Positions 19,817 to 29,670 are shown, numbered from the stretch's first letter. The stretch is 64,000 nt of DNA from Filimonas zeae (GCF_014641615.1 NZ_BMIB01000001.1:769-64768); one strand, 5' to 3'. Notes: a model not told the origin generated them from the sequence alone. Numbers and translations are program-made.

Positions 19817-20797
19817 ATGTTGATTAGAAAAATATTGCAGAAGGTTGGAGAAAAGAATGATGTGATATGGAATTTATTGACATTAGATCAGCTGAAATTT
19901 AAATTCAACGCTTTAAAAAAGGGTGTTGAGGAAAATAAAAAAAGCAAGTCTAACTTATTTAGTGTCAGACGTAACATCCACCGTTTAGAAAAGGCCTTAT
20001 CTTATCCCGTTGCAAAGGCAACCTTTGCAGAAGACTACATTCTCGAAACTGTTAATAAATTTAAACACGGTATAGAAACCAGCATTTTTGATGCAGAAAC
20101 GGTTAGCTGGGGTACATCGGTCTTGTCTTTATACTTTAAAAATGTAACTTCAACACCGGCAGTTGAACAAGCCAGAAAAGTATTTTTGGGTACGGTTGCT
20201 ATGGAAGAAACACCTGCAAATGTTCCGTATTTAAGTTCTACCAGACCTATTCATAACATACAATATGACGAGTTATTGAAATTGTCTGTGAGGAGAAGAA
20301 GTGTACGCTATTTTGAAGATAGGAAGGTGGATGTAGCCACTGTTCAAAAAGCTTATGAGATTGCAAAATATTCTCCCAGCGCCTGCAACAGGCAGTCGTT
20401 TCAGTTTTTATATTTTGATGACGCCGAAACGGTAAAGAAATTGTCTAAAGTACCGGGAGGTGTAGCGGGTTATACATTGCCTTCTGTTATTGTTGTAGTT
20501 GGCAGGTATGACGGATATAATGATATACGGGATATAAATGCTCCTGTAATTGACGCCAGTTTGACTTCCATGAGTTTTTTATATGCTGCTGAAACACTGG
20601 GGTTAGGTACTGTATGTATTAACTGGCCTAATCTGATAGATAGGGAAGAGAGCATAAGGAAGATAATAGATTTAAAGCCCTATGAGTTTGTGATTATGTT
20701 AATTGGCATTGGTTATCCGTTAGATAACGGCAAGGTTCCGTATTCAGCAAAAAGGCCTTCAGAAAATGTTTTCCTTATAAACGACAGGATAAAATAG
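19817..20797 (+). CDS. Nitroreductase-family protein of the exopolysaccharide locus
   Basis: A 326-residue protein. The C-terminal 200 residues are a flavin-binding nitroreductase domain: LSVRRRSVRYFEDRKVD near residue 157, KYSPSACNRQSFQF, and LYAAETLGLGTVCINW. The first 150 residues are a helical extension found in polysaccharide-associated members. It lies directly before a polysaccharide pyruvyl transferase, a pairing that recurs in bacterial capsule loci. There the pair is often joined by an F420-hydrogenase-beta-like protein, which is missing here. Its substrate is unknown; a redox step linked to the sugar decoration is only inference. Confidence 0.82.
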   Translation: MLIRKILQKVGEKNDVIWNLLTLDQLKFKFNALKKGVEENKKSKSNLFSVRRNIHRLEKALSYPVAKATFAEDYILETVNKFKHGIETSIFDAETVSWGTSVLSLYFKNVTSTPAVEQARKVFLGTVAMEETPANVPYLSSTRPIHNIQYDELLKLSVRRRSVRYFEDRKVDVATVQKAYEIAKYSPSACNRQSFQFLYFDDAETVKKLSKVPGGVAGYTLPSVIVVVGRYDGYNDIRDINAPVIDASLTSMSFLYAAETLGLGTVCINWPNLIDREESIRKIIDLKPYEFVIMLIGIGYPLDNGKVPYSAKRPSENVFLINDRIK

Positions 20798-20809
20798 CAA
20801 ATAGCAGTT

Positions 20810-21991
20810 ATGAATATATTGATTACCGGCGCCAATTTTAACAATAAAGGAGCGCAGTTAATGTTGGTGAGTTTAGTATCAGTTATTAAAAATAAGCTTC
20901 CTAATGCGAAAATCTTTGTAAGCCCTCTTTTGGGTAATAGAGAACAATTGAAAGAAATGGGAGTTGGTGTTTTAGATTATCCATTGTTTCATTATGGTAA
21001 TTTACGATATTTTAAACTGGCGCTCAATGCTCCTTTTTTAGTAAGATTAATAATGAAGCTGAAAGGAATTAACACTTCAGGCGAGTTACCTTTAAAAAAG
21101 GTGGATGCTGTGTTCGATATCTCTGGATTTGCTTTTGGCGATAAATGGGGGGCTAACCCGGTTAACGATTTGCAGATGCTGGTTGCCAAAATGAAAAAGC
21201 AAGGTGCTAAATTTTTCCTTTTACCTCAGGCGTTTGGTCCGTTTACCAAAGAGGGAATGAAAGAAAATATCAGCAAGGTTGTTGATGAAGTGGACTTGCT
21301 GGTAACAAGAGATCAGCAGTCTTATGAGTATGTTACATCTTCTTTGCCGGTACCTAAGCCTAATGTATTAAGGTACCCGGATATTACATTATCTTATAAG
21401 AAGTCCATCCCTGTTGAGGATGAAATTTTTTCCAAACCATTCAGTATTATAGTGCCTAACGAAAGGATGTTAGACAAAGCATCCATTGGATGGCAAAAGA
21501 ATTATTATGAAGTGGTTGGCAAAATGATAACAACTATTCTTGCCAACAGTACTTTGAATGTGGTGATGTTAATACATGCCGGTGGTAACAGCAAGGATGG
21601 TGAGGTTGGTATGAATATTAAAAATTCTCTGCCTTCAGAATATGCCAATCGAGTGTTTTATTATGTAGAGGAAGATCCTACCAGACTTAAATCTTTAATT
21701 GCCAAATCTCAGTTTCTGATTGGATCCCGGTTCCATGCATTGGCTTCGGCTTTATCTTCCAACATTCCTTCTATCGGTACCTCATGGTTGCATAAATATG
21801 AGATGCTGTTTAATGAGTATGGATGTAGCGACTACAGTTTTAAAGATCCTGAAGAGGCCATATATGCCAGAACACTTGAACTGGTGGATGAGAAAAACAG
21901 AGAGCAGATTATTGCAACGCTTAAAGCAAAGAATAGCGAGATCGGCCAATTGCACGAGCAAATGTGGAACACAATTATATCCAGACTTTAG
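20810..21991 (+). CDS. Polysaccharide pyruvyl transferase family protein
   Basis: A 393-residue protein of the PS_pyruv_trans (WcaK/CsaB-like) family. Family features are the N-terminal ILITGANFNNKGAQLMLVSL, the central KFFLLPQAFGPF and the C-terminal IGSRFHALASALSSNIPSIG, where the GxRxH motif binds phosphoenolpyruvate. These enzymes add a ketal-linked pyruvate to a sugar of the repeat unit and so give the polymer negative charge. It starts 12 bases after the nitroreductase gene. The acceptor sugar cannot be predicted. Confidence 0.85.
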   Translation: MNILITGANFNNKGAQLMLVSLVSVIKNKLPNAKIFVSPLLGNREQLKEMGVGVLDYPLFHYGNLRYFKLALNAPFLVRLIMKLKGINTSGELPLKKVDAVFDISGFAFGDKWGANPVNDLQMLVAKMKKQGAKFFLLPQAFGPFTKEGMKENISKVVDEVDLLVTRDQQSYEYVTSSLPVPKPNVLRYPDITLSYKKSIPVEDEIFSKPFSIIVPNERMLDKASIGWQKNYYEVVGKMITTILANSTLNVVMLIHAGGNSKDGEVGMNIKNSLPSEYANRVFYYVEEDPTRLKSLIAKSQFLIGSRFHALASALSSNIPSIGTSWLHKYEMLFNEYGCSDYSFKDPEEAIYARTLELVDEKNREQIIATLKAKNSEIGQLHEQMWNTIISRL

Positions 21992-22013
21992 CAGTTAAAG
22001 GGCTTCATTTATT

Positions 22014-23195
22014 ATGAGAATAGGTATAGCTGCTCCGATTGAAATGGCGTCTTTAAAAGCACATTTTCCGGGCATTAAGGCAAACGAAGAAACGTTGGGG
22101 CTTGGTGGAACAGCAGTAAACGTATTGATAGATGGCTTTTTGAAAGCAGGGCACCAGGTAACTGTGTTTACACTTGATGAAAACATTCATGAGAAATATG
22201 TAGTAGAAGGACAGAATATAAAAGTGATATTCGGTCATTTCAGGCGCTCTTCAACAGGTAAGTTGTTTGATTTTTGCGCTAAGGAATTCAGGCAGATTCA
22301 AAGATTTATCAATGAGGAGCGGCATAACCTTGATATTGTGAATGCTCACTGGTCTTACGAGTTTGCTATCGGAACAATTTTGAGCAGACTTCCTCATCTT
22401 ATCACATTCCGTGATAATTCCCCCACTATTTTAAAGCTCACCAAACATCCCTACCGGTTTATACGGATGTTGATGGATTTTTGGGTAAGAAAAAAGGGGA
22501 TGGCTTTTAGCTTTAATTCTGAATATCTGAAATCGTTAATCAGGCTTAATGGAAGAGCAATTCCTAACCCTGTTGGCGTTGCCGTTGCGGGTGAGGGACG
22601 TATATACCCGGAGGAAGGACATACGTTTAAGATTTGTTTCGTAGCCAATGGCTGGGATTACCGAAAAAACCCGGAAGCTGCAATTGCAGCTTTTGCTCTT
22701 TTGCGGAAGAACGTGCCCGATACAGAATTGCATTTAATTGGGCATGGTTTTGAAGAAGGAAGCAAAGGCTACGTGAAAATGGAGGGTAAAAACAGGAATG
22801 GTAATGTGTTTTACCATGGTAGCATGCCGCATACAAAGTTGATGCAGCTAATGGAGGGTTTTGATGTGATGGTGCATACGGCCAGAGAGGAAAGTTTTGG
22901 CAACAACCTGGTTGAAGCAATGGCAAAAGGGTTGCCTGTTGTGGCGGGGGAGAAGTCAGGCGCTGTTCCATGGATTCTGAATTACGGAGAAGCAGGCAGC
23001 CTTGTGGATATAGAAGACGCTTCAGCAATTGCTGGTGCACTGGAAGGAATTATTACAGATAAGAGTTGTTACGAACGCCTGAGCAGAAAGGGAATTGACA
23101 ATGTTAGCGAAAGATTTTCTCAGGCAAGTGTTTGTAACACCTACATTGAAGAATTTGAAAAGGTAATTGCAGATGCGCGTACTACACGTTTTTAA
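22014..23195 (+). CDS. Glycosyltransferase family 4 protein
   Basis: A 393-residue retaining GT-B enzyme. The N-terminal acceptor domain begins with a Gly-rich loop (NEETLGLGGTAVNVL). The C-terminal nucleotide-sugar domain shows FKICFVANGWDYRKNPEAAI and REESFGNNLVEAMAKGLPVV, the E-x7-E signature of GT4. It probably adds one sugar of the repeat unit at the cytoplasmic face. Its 3' end overlaps the next transferase by 23 bases, so the two are translationally coupled. Confidence 0.88.
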   Translation: MRIGIAAPIEMASLKAHFPGIKANEETLGLGGTAVNVLIDGFLKAGHQVTVFTLDENIHEKYVVEGQNIKVIFGHFRRSSTGKLFDFCAKEFRQIQRFINEERHNLDIVNAHWSYEFAIGTILSRLPHLITFRDNSPTILKLTKHPYRFIRMLMDFWVRKKGMAFSFNSEYLKSLIRLNGRAIPNPVGVAVAGEGRIYPEEGHTFKICFVANGWDYRKNPEAAIAAFALLRKNVPDTELHLIGHGFEEGSKGYVKMEGKNRNGNVFYHGSMPHTKLMQLMEGFDVMVHTAREESFGNNLVEAMAKGLPVVAGEKSGAVPWILNYGEAGSLVDIEDASAIAGALEGIITDKSCYERLSRKGIDNVSERFSQASVCNTYIEEFEKVIADARTTRF

Positions 23196-24291
23196 TGAAA
23201 TTAACTTTTCGGGAGCAGAGGTAATGTATGCTAATGCCGCTCCTCTTTTTCAGGAAAAAGGAATTGAGCTTATTGCATTAAGTACGGGAAAGGAATTTGG
23301 GAATTTTACCCAGCAGTTTGAAACCGTGCACATTAAAATGCATCATAAACCCTTGCTGGAGTCTGATAAAAATCCGCTGTTTCTTTTTAAGTACTTCAGA
23401 AGTATCATAAAATTTATCAGAGAGGAAAATATTGCAGTTATTCATATTCATCGATCTTCTTTTTTCTGGTTGTTTTCTCTATGTGGATTTATTACCGGCA
23501 GAAAGACGATAAGAACGTTGCATAATGTATTTAAAAACAGGCGTATTACCTGGATTAAAGCTTATTGGGAACGACTTACAGCGAGGACACTTTTAAGGGT
23601 TACTTTTCAGTCAATAGGTAAGAGCGTTTACCTAAATGAGTTGCAATATTACAAGAACAAGTCCGTTATTGTGAATAACTGGTTTGATAAAACAAGATTT
23701 TATCCGGCAGTAAATGAAGCTGAAAAGGCTTCTGTACGAAAAATACTCAATATACCGGCAGACGTGTTCGTAGTTTCTACAGCCGGCCGTTGTACTGAAA
23801 TAAAAGGGCATAAGGATATCATTCAGGCGTTAGCTATTATAAATAAACAGTTTCCATGTGTTTTTCTGCACCTGGGGAGCGGCGCGTTAGAGAAGGAAGA
23901 GCAGGAACTTGCAAAGGAACTGGGATTAGATGGTGTTATTCGTTTTCTGGGAAATGTTACCAATGTGCGTGATTTTATTATAGCATCAGACGCATTTGTT
24001 ATGTCATCAAAATTTGAAGGGCTAAGTATTGCTTCTATAGAAGCAATGGCGTGTCGTATTCCAGGCATTTTTTACGATTCACCGGGTTTAAGAGATCTGA
24101 TTAATTCGGATGATAACGGCTTTTTAGTGGCTCATGGAGCCCGCGCTCTGGCGGATGCTATTTTGTTATTTTGCAATGACAGGAACCTTTGTGAAGTGAA
24201 GGGACAAAGCGCAGTTACGTTTGTGAATGAGCATTTCTCCATTGAGAATGGCGTAAAGGGGATTCTTAACTTATACGGGAAGACAGTTTAA
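23173..24291 (+). CDS. Glycosyltransferase family 4 protein
   Basis: A 372-residue GT-B enzyme. MRVLHVFNEINFSGAEVM is the usual N-terminal Gly-x-Glu loop, and SKFEGLSIASIEAMACRIPG is the C-terminal GT4 signature. The ATG at 23173 is preferred: a TTG two codons upstream leaves too little room after the AAGG at 23160-23163, which sits about 9 bases before the ATG. The gene overlaps the preceding transferase by 23 bases, and its TAA stop shares one base with the ATG of the polymerase gene. Confidence 0.87.
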   Translation: MRVLHVFNEINFSGAEVMYANAAPLFQEKGIELIALSTGKEFGNFTQQFETVHIKMHHKPLLESDKNPLFLFKYFRSIIKFIREENIAVIHIHRSSFFWLFSLCGFITGRKTIRTLHNVFKNRRITWIKAYWERLTARTLLRVTFQSIGKSVYLNELQYYKNKSVIVNNWFDKTRFYPAVNEAEKASVRKILNIPADVFVVSTAGRCTEIKGHKDIIQALAIINKQFPCVFLHLGSGALEKEEQELAKELGLDGVIRFLGNVTNVRDFIIASDAFVMSSKFEGLSIASIEAMACRIPGIFYDSPGLRDLINSDDNGFLVAHGARALADAILLFCNDRNLCEVKGQSAVTFVNEHFSIENGVKGILNLYGKTV

Positions 24292-25574
24292 TGATCGAAA
24301 GAGATAATAAGCTTATTTTTCACTCTTTTGCTTTTCTGATTTCATCAGATGCTATTGAATATTTGTCTGGATCGAGCCGGCTGGGTTTCAATTCCACCTA
24401 TATATGTGCCATTCTGAAACTGGCGTCTGTCTGGAATATCCTTAAAATAATATCGAACAGCAACTGGAAGAAGGAAATACCCGCGGCTTCAAACCAGATT
24501 TTTTCTCTGATGCTATTATGGAATCTGATTACTTTTTTCCGGGGTGCTTTTTTTGCCAGAGATTATTGGGATTGGAAATATCTGATGATGACGGCTTCCT
24601 TTTCTTTTCTGATTCCATATGCTCTGATATTGGGAATCAGATTTTACAGTTGTGTTCAGCTATTCCGTTTTATTATAAAAAAGCTTTATTGGTTTGGTTT
24701 TGTGCTTGTGCCGCTTTCTACTGTAACCTTTGGAGTTGCTTTATACGCACGGATGATGTTTTCTGTAAGCCTGTTTTTGATGTTCAGTGTTTATATGAAG
24801 CGAAAGTGGTTTTATGTTGTTGGCGCAGTAGGGCTTTTGTCAATTTTGTCTGGGTACGATTTACGGGCCAACATTATGAGGGTTTTTATTTCTTTTATTT
24901 TAATTGGTGTTTATTATTTTAAAAATTTTATAGGAAAAGCTATTCTGAGATTTATTTGCCTTGTCTTTTTTGTTGTTCCTCTTGTTTTCCTTGCACTGGG
25001 ATTTACCGGGCAGTTTAATATATTTAAACTGATGGGCGATGATGAGCAGGTTGCTAACTTATCAGAGAATGAAGCCAATCTTACAGCAGACACCCGAACC
25101 CTGTTGTATGAAGAAGTATACCGTTCAATGGACAAGCACCAATCTTTGATATGGGGAGAGGGAGCAGCCAGCAAATATGAGTCCAGTACTTTTGATTATC
25201 TGAATGATGGCAGAGGTAGATATGGAGCCGAAGTTGGATTTTTGAACACGTTATTATCCTCGGGAATAGTAGGCGTTGGTTTATATTTTATGGTTCTTTT
25301 TGTTGCCTGTTACTACGGTATAAACCATTCAAAAAACTTTCTCTGTAAAATGCTTTCTGTTTTTCTGGCTGGCCGATGGGTAGTTTTCTTTGCTGAGGAT
25401 ATCACTAAATATGATATGAACTACTATTTTTTGTGGCTGGCTGTTGGTCTTTGTTTTTCGAACAGATTCAGAAAGATATCAGACAGGGAAATACGGGCTT
25501 TCTTTTTACTGATAGTAAAAAATATCAGTTTGAAAAAAGCAGAATATATAGCTTATTTAAGACTGGGCCGTTGA
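24291..25574 (+). CDS. wzy: O-antigen/EPS polymerase-like membrane protein (Wzy)
   Basis: A 427-residue protein with about ten to twelve hydrophobic helices and a large periplasmic loop near residues 250-320. That loop contains IWGEGAASKYESS and GAEVGFLNTLLSSGIVGVG, the arrangement typical of Wzy/O-antigen ligase-like polymerases. Sequence similarity in this family is weak, so the call rests on topology, the loop motif and position inside a locus that has Wzx, Wzc and Wza but no other polymerase. It would join repeat units at the periplasmic face. A 134-codon frame nested inside it in another register is not a gene. Confidence 0.8.
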   Translation: MIERDNKLIFHSFAFLISSDAIEYLSGSSRLGFNSTYICAILKLASVWNILKIISNSNWKKEIPAASNQIFSLMLLWNLITFFRGAFFARDYWDWKYLMMTASFSFLIPYALILGIRFYSCVQLFRFIIKKLYWFGFVLVPLSTVTFGVALYARMMFSVSLFLMFSVYMKRKWFYVVGAVGLLSILSGYDLRANIMRVFISFILIGVYYFKNFIGKAILRFICLVFFVVPLVFLALGFTGQFNIFKLMGDDEQVANLSENEANLTADTRTLLYEEVYRSMDKHQSLIWGEGAASKYESSTFDYLNDGRGRYGAEVGFLNTLLSSGIVGVGLYFMVLFVACYYGINHSKNFLCKMLSVFLAGRWVVFFAEDITKYDMNYYFLWLAVGLCFSNRFRKISDREIRAFFLLIVKNISLKKAEYIAYLRLGR

Positions 25575-25622
25575 GATAACCCTTTTGTAAAAGGAATGAA
25601 TAACGTTATTAAGTAGAGATTA

Positions 25623-26447
25623 ATGGTAAAAATTGCTGTGTTGCTAACTTGTTTTAACCGTAGGGATAAAACATTGCAATGTTTAGGAAATCTTTATGGG
25701 CAGGAAAGGCGCGGTATCCTATTTGAGCTTGATGTTTTTCTGGTAGATGATGCTTCCACAGATGGCACATCCCAGGCTGTATCGGAGCGGTTTCCTGAAG
25801 TTAATATCATTAAGGGAAATGGGAAGCTGTATTGGAACCGTGGTATGTACACTGCCTGGAAGAATGCTGCATCTGATATATACGACTACTATTTATGGCT
25901 GAATGACGATACAGATTTGCTACCAGGGGCCATAACCGAAATGTTGCAATGTGATATGGCTGATTCAGTACCTGCAATTGTGTGTGGTGCTATTTGTTCC
26001 GCCAATACAAAAATGTTTAGTTATGGTGGGGTTTCCAAAGATGGAAGGGCTGTTGTGCCGGATGGTACCGTTCAGCATTGTTATATTATAAACGGAAATT
26101 GTGTTCTTGTGAGTAAAGCTGCTTTTCAATTAGCAGGTAATATAGATCCTGTGTTTCCTCATGCTATAGGCGATCATGATTATGGCTTGAGGTTGCTGAA
26201 AGCAGGAGGTAAGATTATTACTACCAGAAAGTTTATTGGCTATTGTGAACGCAATGCAAAATTGCCTAAATGGTGCTACAGTGAAACACCTTTAAAAGAG
26301 CGGGTAAAGGCGTTATATTCTCCGCTGGGGAATAGTCATCCGAAGTATTATTTTATTTATGAAAGAAGGCATTTTGGATTGTTTCTGGCTGTAAAACATT
26401 ATTTGTCCATTCACTTAAGAGTTTTAATACCTTCTTTATGGAAATAA
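25623..26447 (+). CDS. Glycosyltransferase family 2 protein
   Basis: A 274-residue GT-A inverting transferase. KIAVLLTCFNRRDKTLQCL opens the nucleotide-binding domain, VFLVDDASTDGT is the first acidic site, and WLNDDTDLLPGAI carries the DxD that binds the metal-nucleotide. HAIGDHDYGLRLLKAG fits the ED-type catalytic block with D for E. The arrangement resembles rhamnosyltransferase-like GT2 proteins. Its end overlaps the next gene by 10 bases. Confidence 0.88.
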   Translation: MVKIAVLLTCFNRRDKTLQCLGNLYGQERRGILFELDVFLVDDASTDGTSQAVSERFPEVNIIKGNGKLYWNRGMYTAWKNAASDIYDYYLWLNDDTDLLPGAITEMLQCDMADSVPAIVCGAICSANTKMFSYGGVSKDGRAVVPDGTVQHCYIINGNCVLVSKAAFQLAGNIDPVFPHAIGDHDYGLRLLKAGGKIITTRKFIGYCERNAKLPKWCYSETPLKERVKALYSPLGNSHPKYYFIYERRHFGLFLAVKHYLSIHLRVLIPSLWK

Positions 26448-27319
26448 CACATCCGTTTGTTTTTCAGGTCGATTCTGAAATTGTTATGGAGCACTATAAC
26501 AATCAATTAAACTATCTGATTGAGTATAATAAAAACGTGCCTAAAGAGTATTGCGTTGTTTATTTCAGTAGTAATGATTTATACTATCCTAATAATGAGA
26601 TTGCCTTTTCTGAAAGTATTTTGAAGAAAAACAGATTCGAATGGTATGGAAACAGAATTGCCATTGGGCATAAGCACATTTTTCTGAGAGACATAAGAAA
26701 GCAATGGTATCTTACCGGTATCAATAGTCAGATTAATTCGTTTGGAAAGCTGATAGATTTTTTAAAAGAAGAAACAAAAGGCTATAAAGTTATTACACTG
26801 GGAAGCTCGGCAGGAGGCTTTGCTTCCATTATCACCGGGCAGGGAATTAATGCAGAGAAGATATGTTCATTTAACGGTCAGTTTGAGATATTGTCTTTGC
26901 TGAAAAAATCGAAGCCGGAAGTAGACCCTATTCTTTTCAGAAATCAAAAGAACAGTGAAATGCTCCCTTACTATGATACACTTAATTTCATTACTTCCCC
27001 TTCCTCCATATTTTATTTCCAATCATGTAAAAGCCAGTGGGATATAGAACAGGCTGAATATGCTACATCTGTTAAACTGAACAAAATAGCTTTTCGCACC
27101 ACTAATCATGGAGTTCCGTTTCTGAAATCGAATTTACCGCACGTTATTAATCTTAACAGAGAACAGCTGCTAAAACTGGCGGGAAAAACTTTTCATCCCC
27201 TTTTCTTTTCACTGAAGACAGTGGGCGTAATTGAAACGGTGAAAGGCGTAAGCTCCATTATTCAATTTGGATTAAACAAGATATATATCAGAACCATTCA
27301 AAAGTGGAAGTCTAAATAA
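26438..27319 (+). CDS. Alpha/beta-hydrolase-like protein of the exopolysaccharide locus
   Basis: A 293-residue protein with no signal peptide. VITLGSSAGGFASIITG near residue 120 is a nucleophile-elbow pattern (G-x-S-x-G-G) followed by a helix, as in esterases of the alpha/beta-hydrolase fold. A His in TTNHGVPF near 228 is placed where the catalytic His should be. The acidic member is not obvious. It could remove or transfer acyl groups on the lipid-linked repeat unit, or it may be an inactive relative. The gene overlaps the preceding GT2 gene by 10 bases and ends one base before the next transferase. Confidence 0.5.
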   Translation: MEITHPFVFQVDSEIVMEHYNNQLNYLIEYNKNVPKEYCVVYFSSNDLYYPNNEIAFSESILKKNRFEWYGNRIAIGHKHIFLRDIRKQWYLTGINSQINSFGKLIDFLKEETKGYKVITLGSSAGGFASIITGQGINAEKICSFNGQFEILSLLKKSKPEVDPILFRNQKNSEMLPYYDTLNFITSPSSIFYFQSCKSQWDIEQAEYATSVKLNKIAFRTTNHGVPFLKSNLPHVINLNREQLLKLAGKTFHPLFFSLKTVGVIETVKGVSSIIQFGLNKIYIRTIQKWKSK

Positions 27320-27320
27320 T

Positions 27321-28538
27321 ATGCAAAAAGTATTGCTTTCGGCATTTGCCTGTGATCCTTCTAAAGGGTCTGAACCAGGCAACGGGTGGAATTGGTCATC
27401 CGGGCTTGCAAAAAGAGGGTTTGAAGTCCATTGTTTAACGAGGGTTACAGGAAAGACAGCCATAGAAGAGCGTAACTCTGGTAGAGAAGGACGATTGTTT
27501 TTTCATTATGTAATGCTGCCTTTGGGAATGGAGAAACTATACGGAAAAGGTGCTGTTGGCATGTATCTCTACTACTTATTATGGCAATGGGCTGCCTACC
27601 GTAAAGCGCAAACCCTTAAAAAAGCACATGCCTTTAAAGTGGCGCATCATGTAACGTGGGGAAGCCTTCAGATGGGGTCTTTTCTTTACCGTTTGGGTAT
27701 TCCATTTATTTTTGGCCCTTCAGGTGGAGGACAAAAAGCGCCTGTTACTTTTAAAAAATATTTTTTAAATTATTGGGGCAGTGAGGAAAAGCGGGAGAAG
27801 GTTTCTGACCTGATGGTAAAATATAATCCAGGCTTTAAAGGAATGTTGAAGAAGGCGCATACTGTGCTGGTATCTAATGAAGAGACACTTGAAATGGCCA
27901 GAGCTTACGGGGGCAACAAAGTTGAGCAAACACTGGACGCGGCATTACCTGACGACTTTTTTCCGGATATTTTTGTACCTAAGAAAACCGAAGCCGGTTT
28001 GTTGAAGCTATTATGGGTAGGAAGATTTATGCCAAGAAAAGGGCTTTTGCTTTTATTAGATGTTATGAAAGAATTAAAGCATATGCCTGGTATAACTTTA
28101 ACTGTAGTTGGAGATGGAGAAATGAAGGACGCTTTTTTGCAGAAGCAGGATGAATATGGATTGAGTAACACTGTTGATTGGAAAGGAAAAGTGCCGTTTG
28201 ATGTTGTAAGAGAATATTACGCATCGCACGACGCTTTCTTTTTCACCTCTTTAAGAGATTCATGTCCTGCTCAACTTATTGAGGCAATGGCTTTTGGCCT
28301 TCCGGTAATTACGTTGAATTTACATGGACAGGCACTTATTGTGAATGATGAAAACGGGATAAAGTGTTCTTGCGAAACACCGGAAGAGGCGATAAAAGAG
28401 TTAAAAGCTGCTATTCTTAGTTTGTATAATAATTCTGAGCGGGTTCAAACGATGAGCACCGCTGCCCACAACTTTGCGCGCCAGCAAAACTGGAATAAAA
28501 AAATAGATCATATTATTCAACATTACTATCCTGTATAG
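27321..28538 (+). CDS. Glycosyltransferase family 4 protein
   Basis: A 405-residue GT-B enzyme. Its N-terminus, LLSAFACDPSKGSEPGNGWNW, matches the GxGSEPG loop of a recognisable GT4 subgroup. The C-terminal half has LLWVGRFMPRKGLLLLLDVM and FTSLRDSCPAQLIEAMAFGLPV, the donor-binding Glu region. It begins one base after the hydrolase-like gene. Donor and acceptor are unknown. Confidence 0.9.
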   Translation: MQKVLLSAFACDPSKGSEPGNGWNWSSGLAKRGFEVHCLTRVTGKTAIEERNSGREGRLFFHYVMLPLGMEKLYGKGAVGMYLYYLLWQWAAYRKAQTLKKAHAFKVAHHVTWGSLQMGSFLYRLGIPFIFGPSGGGQKAPVTFKKYFLNYWGSEEKREKVSDLMVKYNPGFKGMLKKAHTVLVSNEETLEMARAYGGNKVEQTLDAALPDDFFPDIFVPKKTEAGLLKLLWVGRFMPRKGLLLLLDVMKELKHMPGITLTVVGDGEMKDAFLQKQDEYGLSNTVDWKGKVPFDVVREYYASHDAFFFTSLRDSCPAQLIEAMAFGLPVITLNLHGQALIVNDENGIKCSCETPEEAIKELKAAILSLYNNSERVQTMSTAAHNFARQQNWNKKIDHIIQHYYPV

Positions 28539-28576
28539 AAGGTTAGGCAATCTTTTTTCAATCATAATACTTTTTG

Positions 28577-29629
28577 ATGCAACCTGCAGAATCGGGTAAT
28601 AAAAAACTGCTACTGGTTTCTTTTCCTGTGGATTTAGGAAACAGAACTTATGAAGCGAATCTTCATCAGTTATTCAGGAACGAGATGGATTTTTTTCGTT
28701 TTGCTGCGCAGCATGTTAATGAATTGGATAAGGGCGTGAATTATAAAAGAAGTATCAGGGATCGGTTACTTTCTATTGCTGCGCTGAGAAAAAAATTAAG
28801 GTATTATCGGGGGGGCGGTCATCGTGTGCTTTTTCATGGTTTAAGCCCTGCTTTCTTGTCTTTTGGGGCATGGAAGCTTGCTAATACAGCTATTCTTATG
28901 GATTGGACGCGCTGTCTGTATCCTTCAGTTCAGGGAAAAGAAGTAAAAAAGAACTGGTTGTTTTATCTGCATAAAAAAGTATTAAACTCTTGCCCGAGAA
29001 TACTTTGCATGACGGAAGCTGTGAGAAAGAATCTGATTGAATATTACGGGGTAGAAGAGAGTAAGCTTTTTAAAGTGCCTGCCCCTTTTTACATTGATAA
29101 TATACAAATGGCTCCCCGCGCTACTCCTGACAGGCCAAGGGTACTATTTGTAGGTGGAGATCTTAAAAGAAAAGGTGGAGATCTGCTTGTTAATAATTGG
29201 GTAAGCCATCTTAAAGGAAAGTGTGAGTTAAGTATGTTAACAAACGACCCCTCTGCTAATGTAGAAGGGATTAACTTTTTACCCGGAATCCGGTATGGTA
29301 CCGATGCACACCGGAAAGTTTTTGAGGAACACGATATTCTTATACTTCCTACCAAAATGGATTCTTATCCTCAGGCCATAGGAGAGGCGGCAGCAGCAGG
29401 AATGGCGGTTATTACTACCAGGTTTGCACTTGGAGCCACGGAAGTGGTAATGAATGGTGTTTCAGGATATGTTGAACAATCTCCGGAAGCATGTCTGGAA
29501 AGGCTTGTTACACTTATTCAGGATGTTGCTTTAATAGATGGGTTTAAGAGTGCCGGATATCAGCATATGCAAACGCAGTTTTCTGCTGCTGCTATAAAAA
29601 AATCTTATCTGGATATTCTTGTCCGATAG
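28577..29629 (+). CDS. GT-B-type glycosyltransferase (GT4-like)
   Basis: A 350-residue protein. The C-terminal Rossmann half is clear: RVLFVGGDLKRKGGDLLV near residue 190 and LILPTKMDSYPQAIGEAAAAG near 255, the GT4 donor site with a conserved Glu. The N-terminal half is more divergent (LLLVSFPVDLGNRTYEANL). The ATG at 28577 is taken as the start; a TTG one codon earlier is less likely. It sits 38 bases after the preceding transferase. Confidence 0.82.
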   Translation: MQPAESGNKKLLLVSFPVDLGNRTYEANLHQLFRNEMDFFRFAAQHVNELDKGVNYKRSIRDRLLSIAALRKKLRYYRGGGHRVLFHGLSPAFLSFGAWKLANTAILMDWTRCLYPSVQGKEVKKNWLFYLHKKVLNSCPRILCMTEAVRKNLIEYYGVEESKLFKVPAPFYIDNIQMAPRATPDRPRVLFVGGDLKRKGGDLLVNNWVSHLKGKCELSMLTNDPSANVEGINFLPGIRYGTDAHRKVFEEHDILILPTKMDSYPQAIGEAAAAGMAVITTRFALGATEVVMNGVSGYVEQSPEACLERLVTLIQDVALIDGFKSAGYQHMQTQFSAAAIKKSYLDILVR

Positions 29630-29670
29630 GGGAGCATTAACTTATTTACTTTATTAAACTTTGTTTTATA

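Noticed and set aside
24518..24922. A 134-codon frame on the same strand inside the polymerase gene
   Set aside because: It is an out-of-register shadow rich in Cys and Phe, caused by codons of membrane helices of the Wzy-like protein.
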